The translations under genes and the position numbers were made by a program. The notes under the pieces were generated by a model. The model was not told the DNA's origin, did no database searches, and was given only the letters and a program-made list of their open reading frames with translations. 64,000 nucleotides of DNA from UBA7359 sp041689615 (lineage in GTDB: Bacteria; Pseudomonadota; Gammaproteobacteria; Eutrophobiales; Eutrophobiaceae), in NCBI GenBank assembly GCA_041689615.1, contig JBDNFW010000064.1:80614-144613 (forward strand), read 5' to 3'. This document shows positions 26,747-36,261 of this stretch, one piece after another (position 1 is the first letter of the stretch; each line of letters opens with the position of its first letter).

Positions 26747-28168
26747 ATGTATCAGAAAATATTTAAAGCGATTGTTGTTTTAATTGCCCTTATCTATATC
26801 AACATGACTCAGGCACAAGGCTTGCCAGATTTTACCGAGCTTGTTAATAAGAATGCCGCAGCAGTGGTAAATATTAGCACTAGCATGAAGAAGTCTAAAG
26901 CAGGTGGGTTGCCGCCTGACTTTAATATGCCTGACATTCCTGAGGACAGTCCATTTTATGATTTTTTTAGAAAATATTTTGACGAAATTCCAAAAGGATA
27001 TGGGCCTCCTGCACAAGAGCGTTCGTCTTTAGGTTCCGGTTTTATAATTTCTAGCGATGGTTATGTTATTACTAATAATCATGTCGTTAGTAATGCAGAA
27101 GAAATCGTTGTTAGATTAAACGATCGACGTGAGTTTACTGCCGAGTTAATTGGTACAGATAAACGTAGCGATATTGCCGTATTAAAAATAGATGCGATAA
27201 ATTTACCTACATTAAAGCTTGGAGATTCATCGAATTTAGATGTGGGAGAATGGGTTTTAGCAATCGGTTCGCCGTTTGGTTTTGATCATTCCGTTACAGC
27301 AGGAATTATTAGTGCGATTGGTCGTAGTTTGCCAAATGAAAATTATGTGCCTTTTATTCAAACTGATGTTGCGATAAACCCGGGTAATTCTGGCGGCCCT
27401 CTGTTTAATCTTGATGGAGAAGTTATCGGCGTAAATTCTCAAATATACAGTCGCACAGGCGGTTTTATGGGGTTGTCTTTTGCTGTGCCCGTTAATGTAG
27501 TCAAAAATGTTTATCAACAATTACGAGAAAATGGACGTGTAGCGAGAGGTTGGTTAGGTGTTTTGATTCAAGATGTAACACGTGAGTTAGCTGAATCTTT
27601 TGATATGCCTCATCCTCATGGTGCGTTGATAGCGAAAGTATTATCTGATGGTCCAGCAGAAAAATCCGGTTTAGAAGTGGGTGACATTATTGTTAAATTT
27701 AATGGAAAAAAAGTAAGTTTTTCTTCTGATTTACCACCGTTAGTCGGTAGTACGCCTGTTAATAGTAATGTGCCTGTAGAGATAATCCGTCGTTCAAAAC
27801 ATAAAACAATTCAGGTCAAAATTTCTGAGCTACCTTCTGAAGATAATGTTGTTGCCAAAAACGAGATTGAAATGCCTGATTCTGATACAAATCCTTTAAA
27901 CGTCATCGCTAAGGATTTAACTAAAGATCAGAAAAAAGAATTAGACATAGATGATCAGGGCGTTTTAGTTGAAGAAGTTCAAGCTGGACCAGCTCAAAAA
28001 GCCGGAATACGCCAGGGAGATGTTATTTTGATGATCAACAACATTAAAATTAAAAACGTTTCCCATTTTGATGAATTGATAAAAGGCTTACCTAAAGGAC
28101 GCTCTATTCCAATACTAATCCAACGACAAGGTGGCCCCATATTTCTTGCCCTTAAAATTGATGAATGA
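26747..28168 (+). CDS. mucD: Periplasmic serine protease MucD / DegP-like
   Basis: HtrA-family protease and chaperone of the periplasm. 473 residues: signal peptide (AIVVLIALIYINMTQAQG), trypsin-like domain with catalytic triad H112 (NNHVV), D142 (SDIAVLKI) and S215 (GNSGGP), then two PDZ domains (about 275-365 and 385-470, the second with AGPAQKAGIRQGDVI). Placement as the fourth gene of the sigma-E locus is the MucD arrangement of Pseudomonas-type clusters. It overlaps the next gene by 8 bp. Confidence 0.95.
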   Translation: MYQKIFKAIVVLIALIYINMTQAQGLPDFTELVNKNAAAVVNISTSMKKSKAGGLPPDFNMPDIPEDSPFYDFFRKYFDEIPKGYGPPAQERSSLGSGFIISSDGYVITNNHVVSNAEEIVVRLNDRREFTAELIGTDKRSDIAVLKIDAINLPTLKLGDSSNLDVGEWVLAIGSPFGFDHSVTAGIISAIGRSLPNENYVPFIQTDVAINPGNSGGPLFNLDGEVIGVNSQIYSRTGGFMGLSFAVPVNVVKNVYQQLRENGRVARGWLGVLIQDVTRELAESFDMPHPHGALIAKVLSDGPAEKSGLEVGDIIVKFNGKKVSFSSDLPPLVGSTPVNSNVPVEIIRRSKHKTIQVKISELPSEDNVVAKNEIEMPDSDTNPLNVIAKDLTKDQKKELDIDDQGVLVEEVQAGPAQKAGIRQGDVILMINNIKIKNVSHFDELIKGLPKGRSIPILIQRQGGPIFLALKIDE

Positions 28169-28415
28169 CACTGAACTGGTTTTTACAATCTATTCCAGAC
28201 CAGAATGTCATTTGTGTGATGAGATGCTAGAGGCTTTAAATAAATGGAAAAGGCGTTTTAATTTCAAAGTACAAATGGTCAATATTGACCAGGATTCATC
28301 ATTAATAACACGTTTTGCTGCTCGCATACCTTTACTGGCTATGGGTGATATCGAAATTTGTGAATACCATCTTGATGAAAAGGCGTTGTTACATTTTGTT
28401 GAAAATGAAAAATAG
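28161..28415 (+). CDS. Glutaredoxin-like protein (DUF836)
   Basis: An 84-residue thioredoxin-fold protein beginning MNDTELVFTIYSRPECHLCDEM, with a CxxC redox pair (C-H-L-C) right after the first strand and a IPLLAMGD cis-proline-like loop. The start is at 28161 inside the end of mucD (8 bp overlap), consistent with coupling. The family is annotated as glutaredoxin-like and often sits between mucD and lepA. Partner and substrate are unknown. Confidence 0.85.
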   Translation: MNDTELVFTIYSRPECHLCDEMLEALNKWKRRFNFKVQMVNIDQDSSLITRFAARIPLLAMGDIEICEYHLDEKALLHFVENEK

Positions 28416-28518
28416 TTTTCAATCCACCTATTAATTTCTTAATTATTCCGTTTATAGCATGGGTAAGATCATATAGAATCCCGCCTTTTTGCAGATAAGC
28501 TCTATAAATAACCTAGCA

Positions 28519-30315
28519 ATGAAGCATATACGTAATTTCTCAATTATCGCTCATATCGATCATGGAAAATCAACCTTGGCAGATCGCTTTATACAAATGT
28601 GCGGCGCCTTGACTGAACGCGAGATGGGAGAACAGGTACTTGATTCTATGGATATAGAACGTGAACGCGGAATTACGATCAAGGCTCAAAGCGTCACGCT
28701 TTACTATGACGCAGATGATGGAGAGCGTTATCAGTTAAATATTATCGATACGCCAGGACATGTTGATTTTAGTTATGAAGTGTCACGCTCGTTATCCGCA
28801 TGCGAAGGCGCTTTGCTCATTGTTGATGCTGCACAGGGAGTCGAAGCTCAAAGTGTGGCTAATTGTTTGACTGCAATTAACTATGATCTTGAAGTGTTAC
28901 CCGTTTTAAACAAAATTGATTTACCTTCTGCTGAACCAGATCGTGTTGTTCATGAAATTGAAGACATCATTGGTATTGAAGCAAAACAAGCTTTGCGAGT
29001 AAGTGCTAAAACAGGTGCTGGGGTTAAAGAATTATTAGAAGAAATTGTTAGAGTCATACCTTCACCTAAAGGTAATCCCGAAGCTCCACTAAAAGCACTA
29101 ATTATTGATTCATGGTTTGATAATTACCTTGGTGTTGTCTCTTTGGTAAGGATTGTTGATGGACAACTGGACGTGGGTAAGAAAATAAGAATCATGTCGA
29201 CAGGCAGAAGCTTTCTTGTCGATCAGGTAGGATCTTTTACACCCAAACGCACACCAGCAAAATCGCTTGTCACTGGCGAAGTAGGTTATGTTGTCGCTGG
29301 CATAAAAGAAATAGATGGTGCTCCAGTAGGTGATACTTTAACGCTTGTAGACGATACTTCTATAGAACCACTGCCTGGATTTAAGATGGTTCAGCCTCGC
29401 GTATTTTCAGGTTTGTTTCCCGTGGATTCAGCTGATTATGAATCTTTCAGGGAAGCTTTAGGGAAACTTCGCTTAAATGATGCCGCATTACATTATGAGC
29501 CAGAAACATCTCAGGCACTTGGTTTTGGCTTTCGTTGTGGTTTTCTCGGTATGTTACATATGGAAATCATTCAAGAACGATTGGAGCGCGAGTATGATTT
29601 AAGTTTGATTACAACTGCACCAACAGTGATATACGAAGTATTAACGACAAATAATGAAGTAATCAAAATTGATAACCCTTCTAAACTTCCTGCACTTAAT
29701 AAAATCACAGAAATTCGTGAGCCAATAATTACTGCAGATATACTTGTGCCACAAGAGTATCTTGGCAATGTGATTGGTTTATGTATAGAAAAACGAGGCG
29801 TTCAGAAAAAACTGCATTATTCAGGTCGGCAAATATCGCTCACGTTTGAAATTCCTATGAGTGAAGTTGTGTTGGATTTTTTTGACCGACTTAAATCGGT
29901 TAGTCGAGGTTTTGCTTCTTTTGATTACAGTTTTAATCGTTATGAGCCTGCTAAATTAGTTAAACTCGACATTCTTATAAATAATGAAAAAGTGGACGCA
30001 CTTTCTTCTATCGTTCATCAGGACTTATCACAAGCTAGAGGGCGTGATTTAACCGAGAAGATGAAGGAGTTTATTCCTCGCCAAATGTATGAAGTGGCAA
30101 TTCAAGCTGCAATTGGATCAAAAGTTTTAGCTCGACAAACAGTGAAAGCGATGAGGAAAAATGTGACGGCTAAATGTTATGGTGGTGACATCTCTCGCAA
30201 ACGTAAATTACTAGAAAAACAAAAAGCAGGTAAAAAAAGAATGAAACAATTTGGTTCAGTAGAAATACCTCAAGCTGCTTTTATGGCCATTCTTCATGTG
30301 GGGAAAGATAAATGA
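28519..30315 (+). CDS. lepA: Elongation factor 4 (LepA), ribosome back-translocase GTPase
   Basis: 598 residues from the ATG at 28519 (MKHIRNFSIIAHIDHGKST); an in-frame extension to 28489 is not family-like. G1 AHIDHGKST, G2/switch ERERGITIKAQ, G3 DTPGHVDFS and G4 NKIDLPSAEP are all intact. Domains II, III, V and the LepA-specific C-terminal domain (FNRYEPAKLVKLDILIN, AKCYGGDISRKRKLLEKQKAGKK in two parts) follow. It precedes lepB with a 4-bp overlap, the common operon arrangement. Confidence 0.97.
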   Translation: MKHIRNFSIIAHIDHGKSTLADRFIQMCGALTEREMGEQVLDSMDIERERGITIKAQSVTLYYDADDGERYQLNIIDTPGHVDFSYEVSRSLSACEGALLIVDAAQGVEAQSVANCLTAINYDLEVLPVLNKIDLPSAEPDRVVHEIEDIIGIEAKQALRVSAKTGAGVKELLEEIVRVIPSPKGNPEAPLKALIIDSWFDNYLGVVSLVRIVDGQLDVGKKIRIMSTGRSFLVDQVGSFTPKRTPAKSLVTGEVGYVVAGIKEIDGAPVGDTLTLVDDTSIEPLPGFKMVQPRVFSGLFPVDSADYESFREALGKLRLNDAALHYEPETSQALGFGFRCGFLGMLHMEIIQERLEREYDLSLITTAPTVIYEVLTTNNEVIKIDNPSKLPALNKITEIREPIITADILVPQEYLGNVIGLCIEKRGVQKKLHYSGRQISLTFEIPMSEVVLDFFDRLKSVSRGFASFDYSFNRYEPAKLVKLDILINNEKVDALSSIVHQDLSQARGRDLTEKMKEFIPRQMYEVAIQAAIGSKVLARQTVKAMRKNVTAKCYGGDISRKRKLLEKQKAGKKRMKQFGSVEIPQAAFMAILHVGKDK

Positions 30316-31103
30316 ATTTCGATTTCTCAGCTTTATTGGTGTTTTTGACATCCGCCAGCGGAATAATTTGGTTGATTGATAGTCTCTTTTTTGCGCCAAA
30401 TCGTAATATAAATGCAAAAAAAGAAACTGAGGAACTAAATCTTCCGCTTATTGTTGAATATGCAAAATCATTCTTTCCTATATTTTTTATTGTTTTAATA
30501 CTTCGCTCGTTTATTTTTGAGCCTTTCAAAATCCCATCGGGTTCAATGATGCCAACATTATTGATAGGTGATTTCATATTGGTCAATAAATACGATTATG
30601 GCCTGCGATTGCCTGTATTACATACCAAGATAATTGAAAATAAGACGCCAGAAAGAGGAGATATTGTTGTATTTCGTTATCCTGAAGATCCCAGTATTCC
30701 TTTTATTAAACGTGTCGTAGGCTTAGCTGGGGATAAAATTTCTTACTATAATAAAACGCTGTATATCAATGATATAGCAGTAATGCAGGTATTAAATGGA
30801 CGTTATAATGCCTACGGTTCTGGGTTTATGATGGATGGAACCTCACTAAGAATTGAAAATTTAGATGATATTGAACATGAAATACTGATTACGCCAAATC
30901 GACGCTCTCAAGAGCTTGAAACTATGGTTCCAGAAGGTCATTATTTTGTTTTAGGAGATAATAGAGACAATAGTAAAGACAGTCGTTTTTGGGGCTTTGT
31001 GCCCGATGAGAACCTTGTAGGACGCGCTTTTATGATCTGGATGAATTGGGATGGCGAGAATGGCGGGATAGATTTCAAAAGAATTGGTACAATGATTAAA
31101 TAA
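30312..31103 (+). CDS. lepB: Signal peptidase I
   Basis: Cleaves signal peptides of exported proteins at the periplasmic face of the inner membrane. 263 residues with two N-terminal membrane helices (about 5-25 and 57-73). The catalytic serine is S78 in PSGSMMPT and the general-base lysine K133 in FIKRVVGLAGD; GDNRDNSKDSRFWGFVP is the box E motif. It starts inside the lepA stop (ATGA overlap). Confidence 0.97.
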   Translation: MNFDFSALLVFLTSASGIIWLIDSLFFAPNRNINAKKETEELNLPLIVEYAKSFFPIFFIVLILRSFIFEPFKIPSGSMMPTLLIGDFILVNKYDYGLRLPVLHTKIIENKTPERGDIVVFRYPEDPSIPFIKRVVGLAGDKISYYNKTLYINDIAVMQVLNGRYNAYGSGFMMDGTSLRIENLDDIEHEILITPNRRSQELETMVPEGHYFVLGDNRDNSKDSRFWGFVPDENLVGRAFMIWMNWDGENGGIDFKRIGTMIK

Positions 31104-31122
31104 AAATTTAACAGGAGGAATT

Positions 31123-31527
31123 ATGAAGCACATATCACAACGGCAAAAAGGCATGACGGTACTTGGTATTTTTATAATTTTAGCCATGTTAGCTTGTTTT
31201 TTCGCGTTCGGCTTAACTGCATTTACTTTGTATAACGAGAGTTTAACTGTTGATAGCGCCATGGAAAGTGTAGTTAATGCACCTCCGGCAAAAAGAAACA
31301 CAACAAAACAGATTAGAAGTATGTTCCTCAGGAATGTTGAATTGAATAATGTTGAACGATTTACTGATATAACCGTAAAAGAGTTGGTTACTGTCGAGAA
31401 ATCAAAAGACGGCAAGAAAAAATTTCTCCATGTTAAGTTTCAGTCAGAAAATAACTTATTTAAAAATTTATTTTTAATGATGAAGTATGATAAAACCATG
31501 GAATTAACCGGGAGCGCACCGCAATAA
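31123..31527 (+). CDS. DUF4845 single-pass membrane protein
   Basis: 134 residues with an N-terminal type IV-pilin-like hydrophobic segment (GMTVLGIFIILAMLACFFAFG) and a soluble periplasmic part. AGGAGG 5-6 nt before the ATG is one of the strongest ribosome binding sites in the window. Proteins of this family are regularly encoded between lepB and rnc in gammaproteobacteria; the function is not known to me. Its stop codon overlaps the probable rnc start. Confidence 0.88.
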   Translation: MKHISQRQKGMTVLGIFIILAMLACFFAFGLTAFTLYNESLTVDSAMESVVNAPPAKRNTTKQIRSMFLRNVELNNVERFTDITVKELVTVEKSKDGKKKFLHVKFQSENNLFKNLFLMMKYDKTMELTGSAPQ

Positions 31528-32186
31528 GTAAATTTATTAATTATGAATTTAATAATGATGATTTGTTGGAGCAGGCTCTAACTCACCGTAGTCTTGGAAA
31601 TAATAATAATGAACGACTCGAATATTTGGGAGATGCCATACTAGGTTTTGTTATTGCAGAGTATCTTTATAATAATTTCCCTGACTCTTCGGAAGGAGAA
31701 TTAACTCGACTCCGAGCGTCCTTAGTTAAAGGGGAAAAGCTTGCAAAAATCGGTAGAGAGATCCAGCTTTCGGATAATTTAAAGCTAGGTACAGGCGAAT
31801 TAAAAAGCGGTGGTTGGCGAAGAGACTCTATCTTGGCTAACACTATTGAGGCGTTAATAGGCGCAGTCTATCTGGACTCTGATATTGAATCATGCCGTGC
31901 TTTCATATTTGATTTGTACCAACATCAGCTTGAAGATATTGACCCTTCTGATATTAAGAAAGATCCAAAGTCACAACTACAGGAATTTCTTCAGTCACGA
32001 AATCAAGATGTACCTATATATGAAACCATTGATGAGTCTGGCACATCACACCAGCCAGAATTTACGGTCTCATGCAAAGTTAATTTATTAGATGAACTTA
32101 TAATGGCAAAAGGAACGAGCAAACGAAAAGCTGAACAAGCAGTCGCAAAAAAAGCCATGTCTATGTTAGACATAAAAAAGAAATGA
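31524..32186 (+). CDS. rnc: Ribonuclease III, start apparently ATA
   Basis: Cleaves double-stranded RNA in rRNA processing and regulation. Signature NERLEYLGDAILG, then GELKSGGWRRDSILANTIEALIG split across the catalytic domain, and a C-terminal dsRBD (QEFLQSRNQ, GTSKRKAEQAVAKKA). The conserved N-terminus reads INYEFNNDDLLEQALTHRS, so translation must begin upstream of the first TTG at 31563. No ATG, GTG or TTG exists between the preceding in-frame stop (31491) and that point. ATA at 31524 overlaps the upstream stop (ATAA) and has GGGAG 9 nt before it, giving a 220-residue protein of normal length. ATT at 31536 is a second option. Function certain, start inferred. Confidence 0.93.
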   Translation: MSKFINYEFNNDDLLEQALTHRSLGNNNNERLEYLGDAILGFVIAEYLYNNFPDSSEGELTRLRASLVKGEKLAKIGREIQLSDNLKLGTGELKSGGWRRDSILANTIEALIGAVYLDSDIESCRAFIFDLYQHQLEDIDPSDIKKDPKSQLQEFLQSRNQDVPIYETIDESGTSHQPEFTVSCKVNLLDELIMAKGTSKRKAEQAVAKKAMSMLDIKKK

Positions 32187-32205
32187 CACTTCAAAAAAAT
32201 TTCAC

Positions 32206-33099
32206 ATGAATGAATTTAAAACCGGATACGTAAGTATTATTGGCAGGCCAAATGTAGGTAAATCGACTTTATTAAATCATTTAGTCGAGCAAAAGCTAAG
32301 TATTGTTTCAAGAAAACCTCAAACAACACGCTGGAACTTGCTAGGTATAAAAACAACTCCTGATGCACAAATAATATTTATTGATACTCCTGGCTTACAA
32401 AAAGAACCTAAACTTGCTTTGAATCAACATATGAATAGGGAGGTATCGAACACACTGAACTATATTGATATTATTTTATTTGTAGTAGAAGCATTAAAAT
32501 GGAATGAGCTTGATGAAAATGTTATTAATTTATTAAAGAAGTCATCTGAAGCAAAAATATTTCTTGTACTTAACAAGGTGGATAAAATTGCGAATAAAAG
32601 TGATTTGTTATCTTTTATTAGCACAATATCTAAAGAAATTGATTTCAAAGAAGTGATCCCTGTCTCAGCAACCAAGGGAACAGGTTTTGAAGAATTAGAA
32701 TCGACTATTATTAATAGCCTTCCTGTTGCGCCCGCGTTATTTCCAGAAGATCAGGTTACTGATCGTAGTGAGCGATTTTTTGCAGCGGAGTTTATTCGTG
32801 AAAAATTAATGACACGTTTAAGTGATGAGTTGCCTTATCATTTATCTATTACGATTGATGAGTTTAAAGAACAAAACAATGTTCTTCATATTCATGCCTG
32901 CATCTGGGTTGAGAGACAAGGTCAGAAATCAATAGTGATTGGAAAGGAAGGAAGTGTATTGAAAGCCGTTGGCAAAGAAGCAAGGAAGGATCTTGAAGAA
33001 ATGTTTGATAAAAAAGTGAATTTAAAAACATGGGTCAAGGTTAAAAAGAAATGGACAGATTCGGCGCAAGCTTTGAAACAATTTGGTTATTACGAATAA
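32206..33099 (+). CDS. era: GTPase Era
   Basis: Ribosome-assembly GTPase binding the 16S rRNA 3' end. 297 residues: G1 GRPNVGKST, G2 QTTRWN (Era-specific), G3 DTPGLQ, G4 NKVDK, and a C-terminal KH domain with GKEGSVLKAVGKEARKDLE and a FDKKVNLKTWVKVK strand. Follows rnc by 19 bp and precedes recO, the standard order. Confidence 0.97.
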   Translation: MNEFKTGYVSIIGRPNVGKSTLLNHLVEQKLSIVSRKPQTTRWNLLGIKTTPDAQIIFIDTPGLQKEPKLALNQHMNREVSNTLNYIDIILFVVEALKWNELDENVINLLKKSSEAKIFLVLNKVDKIANKSDLLSFISTISKEIDFKEVIPVSATKGTGFEELESTIINSLPVAPALFPEDQVTDRSERFFAAEFIREKLMTRLSDELPYHLSITIDEFKEQNNVLHIHACIWVERQGQKSIVIGKEGSVLKAVGKEARKDLEEMFDKKVNLKTWVKVKKKWTDSAQALKQFGYYE

Positions 33100-33121
33100 C
33101 TTTTCTTCAATATAAAGTTTA

Positions 33122-33844
33122 ATGAAAGTTGAACTAACTCCATGCTATATATTACATCGCAGAGATTATAGTGAAAGCAGTCTGATTCTTGAAATTTTTT
33201 CCAGAGAACATGGTCGCATTAATTTAATTGCAAAAGGCGCAAAGCGGAATAAAAAGCGACAAGGAATAAATCATAACTTATATCAAAAATATCATATGTC
33301 ATGGGTAGCTAAATCTGAATTAGGTACTTTAACTGATATTGAATTACCGTCTATATCAGGCTCATTAAAAGCCGAAGCTATGATGACTGGTTTCTATATG
33401 AATGAAATCATATTGAGACTACTTCATAAACATGAGTCACATCCTGAATTATTTGATTCTTACGACACGGCCATCAATAGATTGAGAAATAATATGCCCG
33501 AGCAGATTGTATTACGTTATTTTGAAAAAACATTGTTGCAGTCGCTTGGCTACGGAGTGATCCTTAATCATGAGGTGGTATTGGGAGAAGGGATTGATGC
33601 TGAAAAAGATTATTATTATAAACTTGATTTCGGTCCTTCTTTAAAATTTAGTAACTCTGAACCGGGCATTAATATTTCAGGAAAAACATTACTAGAGCTT
33701 GATACAGAGACATTGTCCAACAGCAAAAATATTAATGAAGCAAAAACCTTATTAAGATTGATACTGGATCAACATTTAGGCGAAAGGCCGCTTGCCAGCC
33801 GAGAGTTATATCAAGCCTATGTAAAAAACAAAAAAGTACTTTGA
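33122..33844 (+). CDS. recO: DNA repair protein RecO
   Basis: Loads RecA with RecR in gap repair. 240 residues: N-terminal OB fold with CYILHRRDYSESSLILEIFS and GRINLIAKGAKR, then a helical domain with YMNEIILRLL. There is no cysteine zinc site, as in the E. coli-like branch. It follows era by 22 bp. Between it and pdxJ are short near-repeats of ATTATCGA at about 33890-33905, without clear meaning. Confidence 0.93.
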   Translation: MKVELTPCYILHRRDYSESSLILEIFSREHGRINLIAKGAKRNKKRQGINHNLYQKYHMSWVAKSELGTLTDIELPSISGSLKAEAMMTGFYMNEIILRLLHKHESHPELFDSYDTAINRLRNNMPEQIVLRYFEKTLLQSLGYGVILNHEVVLGEGIDAEKDYYYKLDFGPSLKFSNSEPGINISGKTLLELDTETLSNSKNINEAKTLLRLILDQHLGERPLASRELYQAYVKNKKVL

Positions 33845-33913
33845 TATACCTATTTAATAAAATATCGTTACAATAGCCCGCTTATCCAATTATCGAATTA
33901 TCGAATTAATGAA

Positions 33914-34624
33914 ATGTTACTAGGTGTAAATATAGATCATGTGGCGACACTACGTCAGGCACGAGGAACTCGTTATCCTGAACCAGTTCATGCAGCACAT
34001 ATTGCAGAACAAGCTGGAGCTGACTCAATAACAATCCATTTACGTGAAGATCGTCGACATATTCAAGAACGTGACATTCGACTATTAAAAGAAACTTTAT
34101 TAACACCGATGAATTTAGAAGTAGCTTTGACAGAAGAGATGTTAGTCATAGCGGAATCAATAAAACCTGAGTTTTGTTGTTTGGTTCCTGAAAAAAGAGA
34201 AGAGCTTACGACAGAAGGTGGCTTGGATGTAAAAGGTCAATTATCGCGAGTCAAAGAAAGCTGTCAGCGATTAAAAGAAGCAGGAATCAGAGTCTCTTTA
34301 TTTATCGATGCTGATCAAGAGCAAATCCAGGCAGCAGTTGATTCTTCAGCGCCTTATATTGAAATTCATACTGGTCGTTATGCAGATGCAGTTGATGATG
34401 AAAGCATGACAGAAGAATTAAAAAGAATTATTGAATCAGTTGAATTTGCTACTAATACCGGTCTTAAAGTTAATGCTGGTCATGGTTTAAGTTATACCAA
34501 TGTGATGCAGATTGCTGCCATTCCACAAATACTGGAATTAAATATAGGACATAGTATTATCTCCCGCGCTGTTTTTTCCGGTTTGCAAGAAGCCGTCAGA
34601 GAAATGAAACGATTGATTAATTAA
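33914..34624 (+). CDS. pdxJ: Pyridoxine 5'-phosphate synthase
   Basis: Condenses deoxyxylulose phosphate with aminoacetone phosphate to give pyridoxine phosphate. 236 residues of a TIM barrel beginning LLGVNIDHVATLRQARG, with DSITIHLREDRRHI, MNLEVALTEEM, PYIEIHTGRYAD and VNAGHGLSY, all conserved PdxJ elements. It ends the rnc-era-recO-pdxJ string. Confidence 0.97.
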   Translation: MLLGVNIDHVATLRQARGTRYPEPVHAAHIAEQAGADSITIHLREDRRHIQERDIRLLKETLLTPMNLEVALTEEMLVIAESIKPEFCCLVPEKREELTTEGGLDVKGQLSRVKESCQRLKEAGIRVSLFIDADQEQIQAAVDSSAPYIEIHTGRYADAVDDESMTEELKRIIESVEFATNTGLKVNAGHGLSYTNVMQIAAIPQILELNIGHSIISRAVFSGLQEAVREMKRLIN

Positions 34625-34685
34625 TGAATCACACATTCTCTGATTAATCTGACTAACTGCACTTTAATTTTAAATACCTATTTTG

Positions 34686-36260
34686 ATGTCTGCCCAACAC
34701 ACCCAAACAGAAAAAAGACGTACTTTTGCTATTATTTCTCACCCTGATGCAGGTAAGACAACAGTAACCGAGCAGCTGTTACTATACGGTGGCGTTATTC
34801 AAACAGCAGGTACTGTTAAATCGCGAAAGTCGGATCGACATGCTACTTCTGACTGGATGCAAATGGAAAAGGACAGAGGGATTTCAGTGACCAGCTCGGT
34901 AATGCAATTTGAATACGGTAATTGCGTTGTAAATTTATTAGACACACCAGGGCACGCTGACTTTTCAGAAGATACATATCGAACATTAACAGCGGTTGAT
35001 TCTGCTTTAATGGTGATCGACGTAGCAAAAGGCGTTGAACAGCGCACCATTAAATTAATGGAAGTTTGCCGTTTAAGAGATACCCCCATAATCACATTTA
35101 TTAATAAGCTGGATCGTGAAGGCAAGGAACCAATTGATCTATTAGATGAAATTGAAACAGAATTAGGAATTAAATGCGTCCCTTTTACATGGCCCATTGG
35201 TATGGGAGCACGTTTAATTGGGCTTTATAATTTAATCGATGATTCTATTCGCCTTTATGATAAACAAAAAGGTAGTAAGCATGGGCAATTAATCAAAGGA
35301 TTAAATAGTGAAGAAGCTAAAACATTATTAGGTGATAAATTACCTCAATTAAACGAAGAAATTGATCTTGTCAAAGGCGTTTATGACAAGTTTAGTAAAG
35401 AAGCTTTTTTGACAGGCAAAATTACGCCAGTATTTTTTGGCACTGCATTACATAATTTTGGTATAGCTGAATTCATGGATTGTTTAATAGAGCATGCGCC
35501 AATACCGCAAGCTCGCGTGGCAGAAGAACGTAAAGTTGATCCAAAAGAAGATAAGTTCAGCGGTTTTGTTTTTAAGATTCAGGCCAATATGGATCCAGCG
35601 CATAGAGATAGAATAGCTTTCCTGAGAATATGTTCGGGAAATTATCAGCGAGGCATGAAAATGCGCCATGTACGTTTGAAGCGTGATGTTCAAATCTCGA
35701 ATGCAGTAACGTTTATGGCGGGAAATAGAGAGCAAGCGGAAGAAGCGTGGCCAGGTGATGTGATTGGTTTACATAATCATGGAACCATTCAAGTAGGTGA
35801 TACGTTTACACAAGGAGAACAACTCAATTTTACCGGCATCCCTCATTTTGCTCCGGAATTATTTAAACGTGTTCAGTTACGTGATCCGTTAAAATTAAAA
35901 GCATTACAAAAAGGATTAATTCAATTAGGTGAAGAGGGTGCTACACAAGTATTCAGACCGCTTAACAGTAATGACTGGATTTTAGGCGCGGTTGGTATAT
36001 TGCAGTTTGATGTTGTCGCCTGGCGTTTAAAAGAAGAGTACGGTGTTGAATGTTCGTATGACAATATATCAGTTGCTGTCGCACGCTGGATTGAATGCGA
36101 CGATAATAAAATGCTTAGTGAGTTTCGCAAAAAAGTTAGCGATAATCTTGCACTTGATGGCGGCGAACGTTTAGCTTATTTAGCACCATCCATGGTCAAT
36201 CTAAATTTAACTATTGAACGCTGGCCTGAAATACAGTTCCACGCAACACGAGAACATTAG
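34686..36260 (+). CDS. prfC: Peptide chain release factor 3
   Basis: RF3 is the GTPase that recycles RF1 and RF2. 524 residues from the ATG at 34686 (an adjacent TTG at 34683 is also in frame). G1 SHPDAGKTT, switch I DRGISVTSSVMQF, G3 DTPGHADFSEDTYR and G4 NKLDREGKEP are intact, followed by domain II and a C-terminal RF3 domain with YGVECSYDNISV. It is convergent with rne with only one base between the stop codons, so no terminator fits between them. Confidence 0.96.
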   Translation: MSAQHTQTEKRRTFAIISHPDAGKTTVTEQLLLYGGVIQTAGTVKSRKSDRHATSDWMQMEKDRGISVTSSVMQFEYGNCVVNLLDTPGHADFSEDTYRTLTAVDSALMVIDVAKGVEQRTIKLMEVCRLRDTPIITFINKLDREGKEPIDLLDEIETELGIKCVPFTWPIGMGARLIGLYNLIDDSIRLYDKQKGSKHGQLIKGLNSEEAKTLLGDKLPQLNEEIDLVKGVYDKFSKEAFLTGKITPVFFGTALHNFGIAEFMDCLIEHAPIPQARVAEERKVDPKEDKFSGFVFKIQANMDPAHRDRIAFLRICSGNYQRGMKMRHVRLKRDVQISNAVTFMAGNREQAEEAWPGDVIGLHNHGTIQVGDTFTQGEQLNFTGIPHFAPELFKRVQLRDPLKLKALQKGLIQLGEEGATQVFRPLNSNDWILGAVGILQFDVVAWRLKEEYGVECSYDNISVAVARWIECDDNKMLSEFRKKVSDNLALDGGERLAYLAPSMVNLNLTIERWPEIQFHATREH

Positions 36261-36261
36261 T

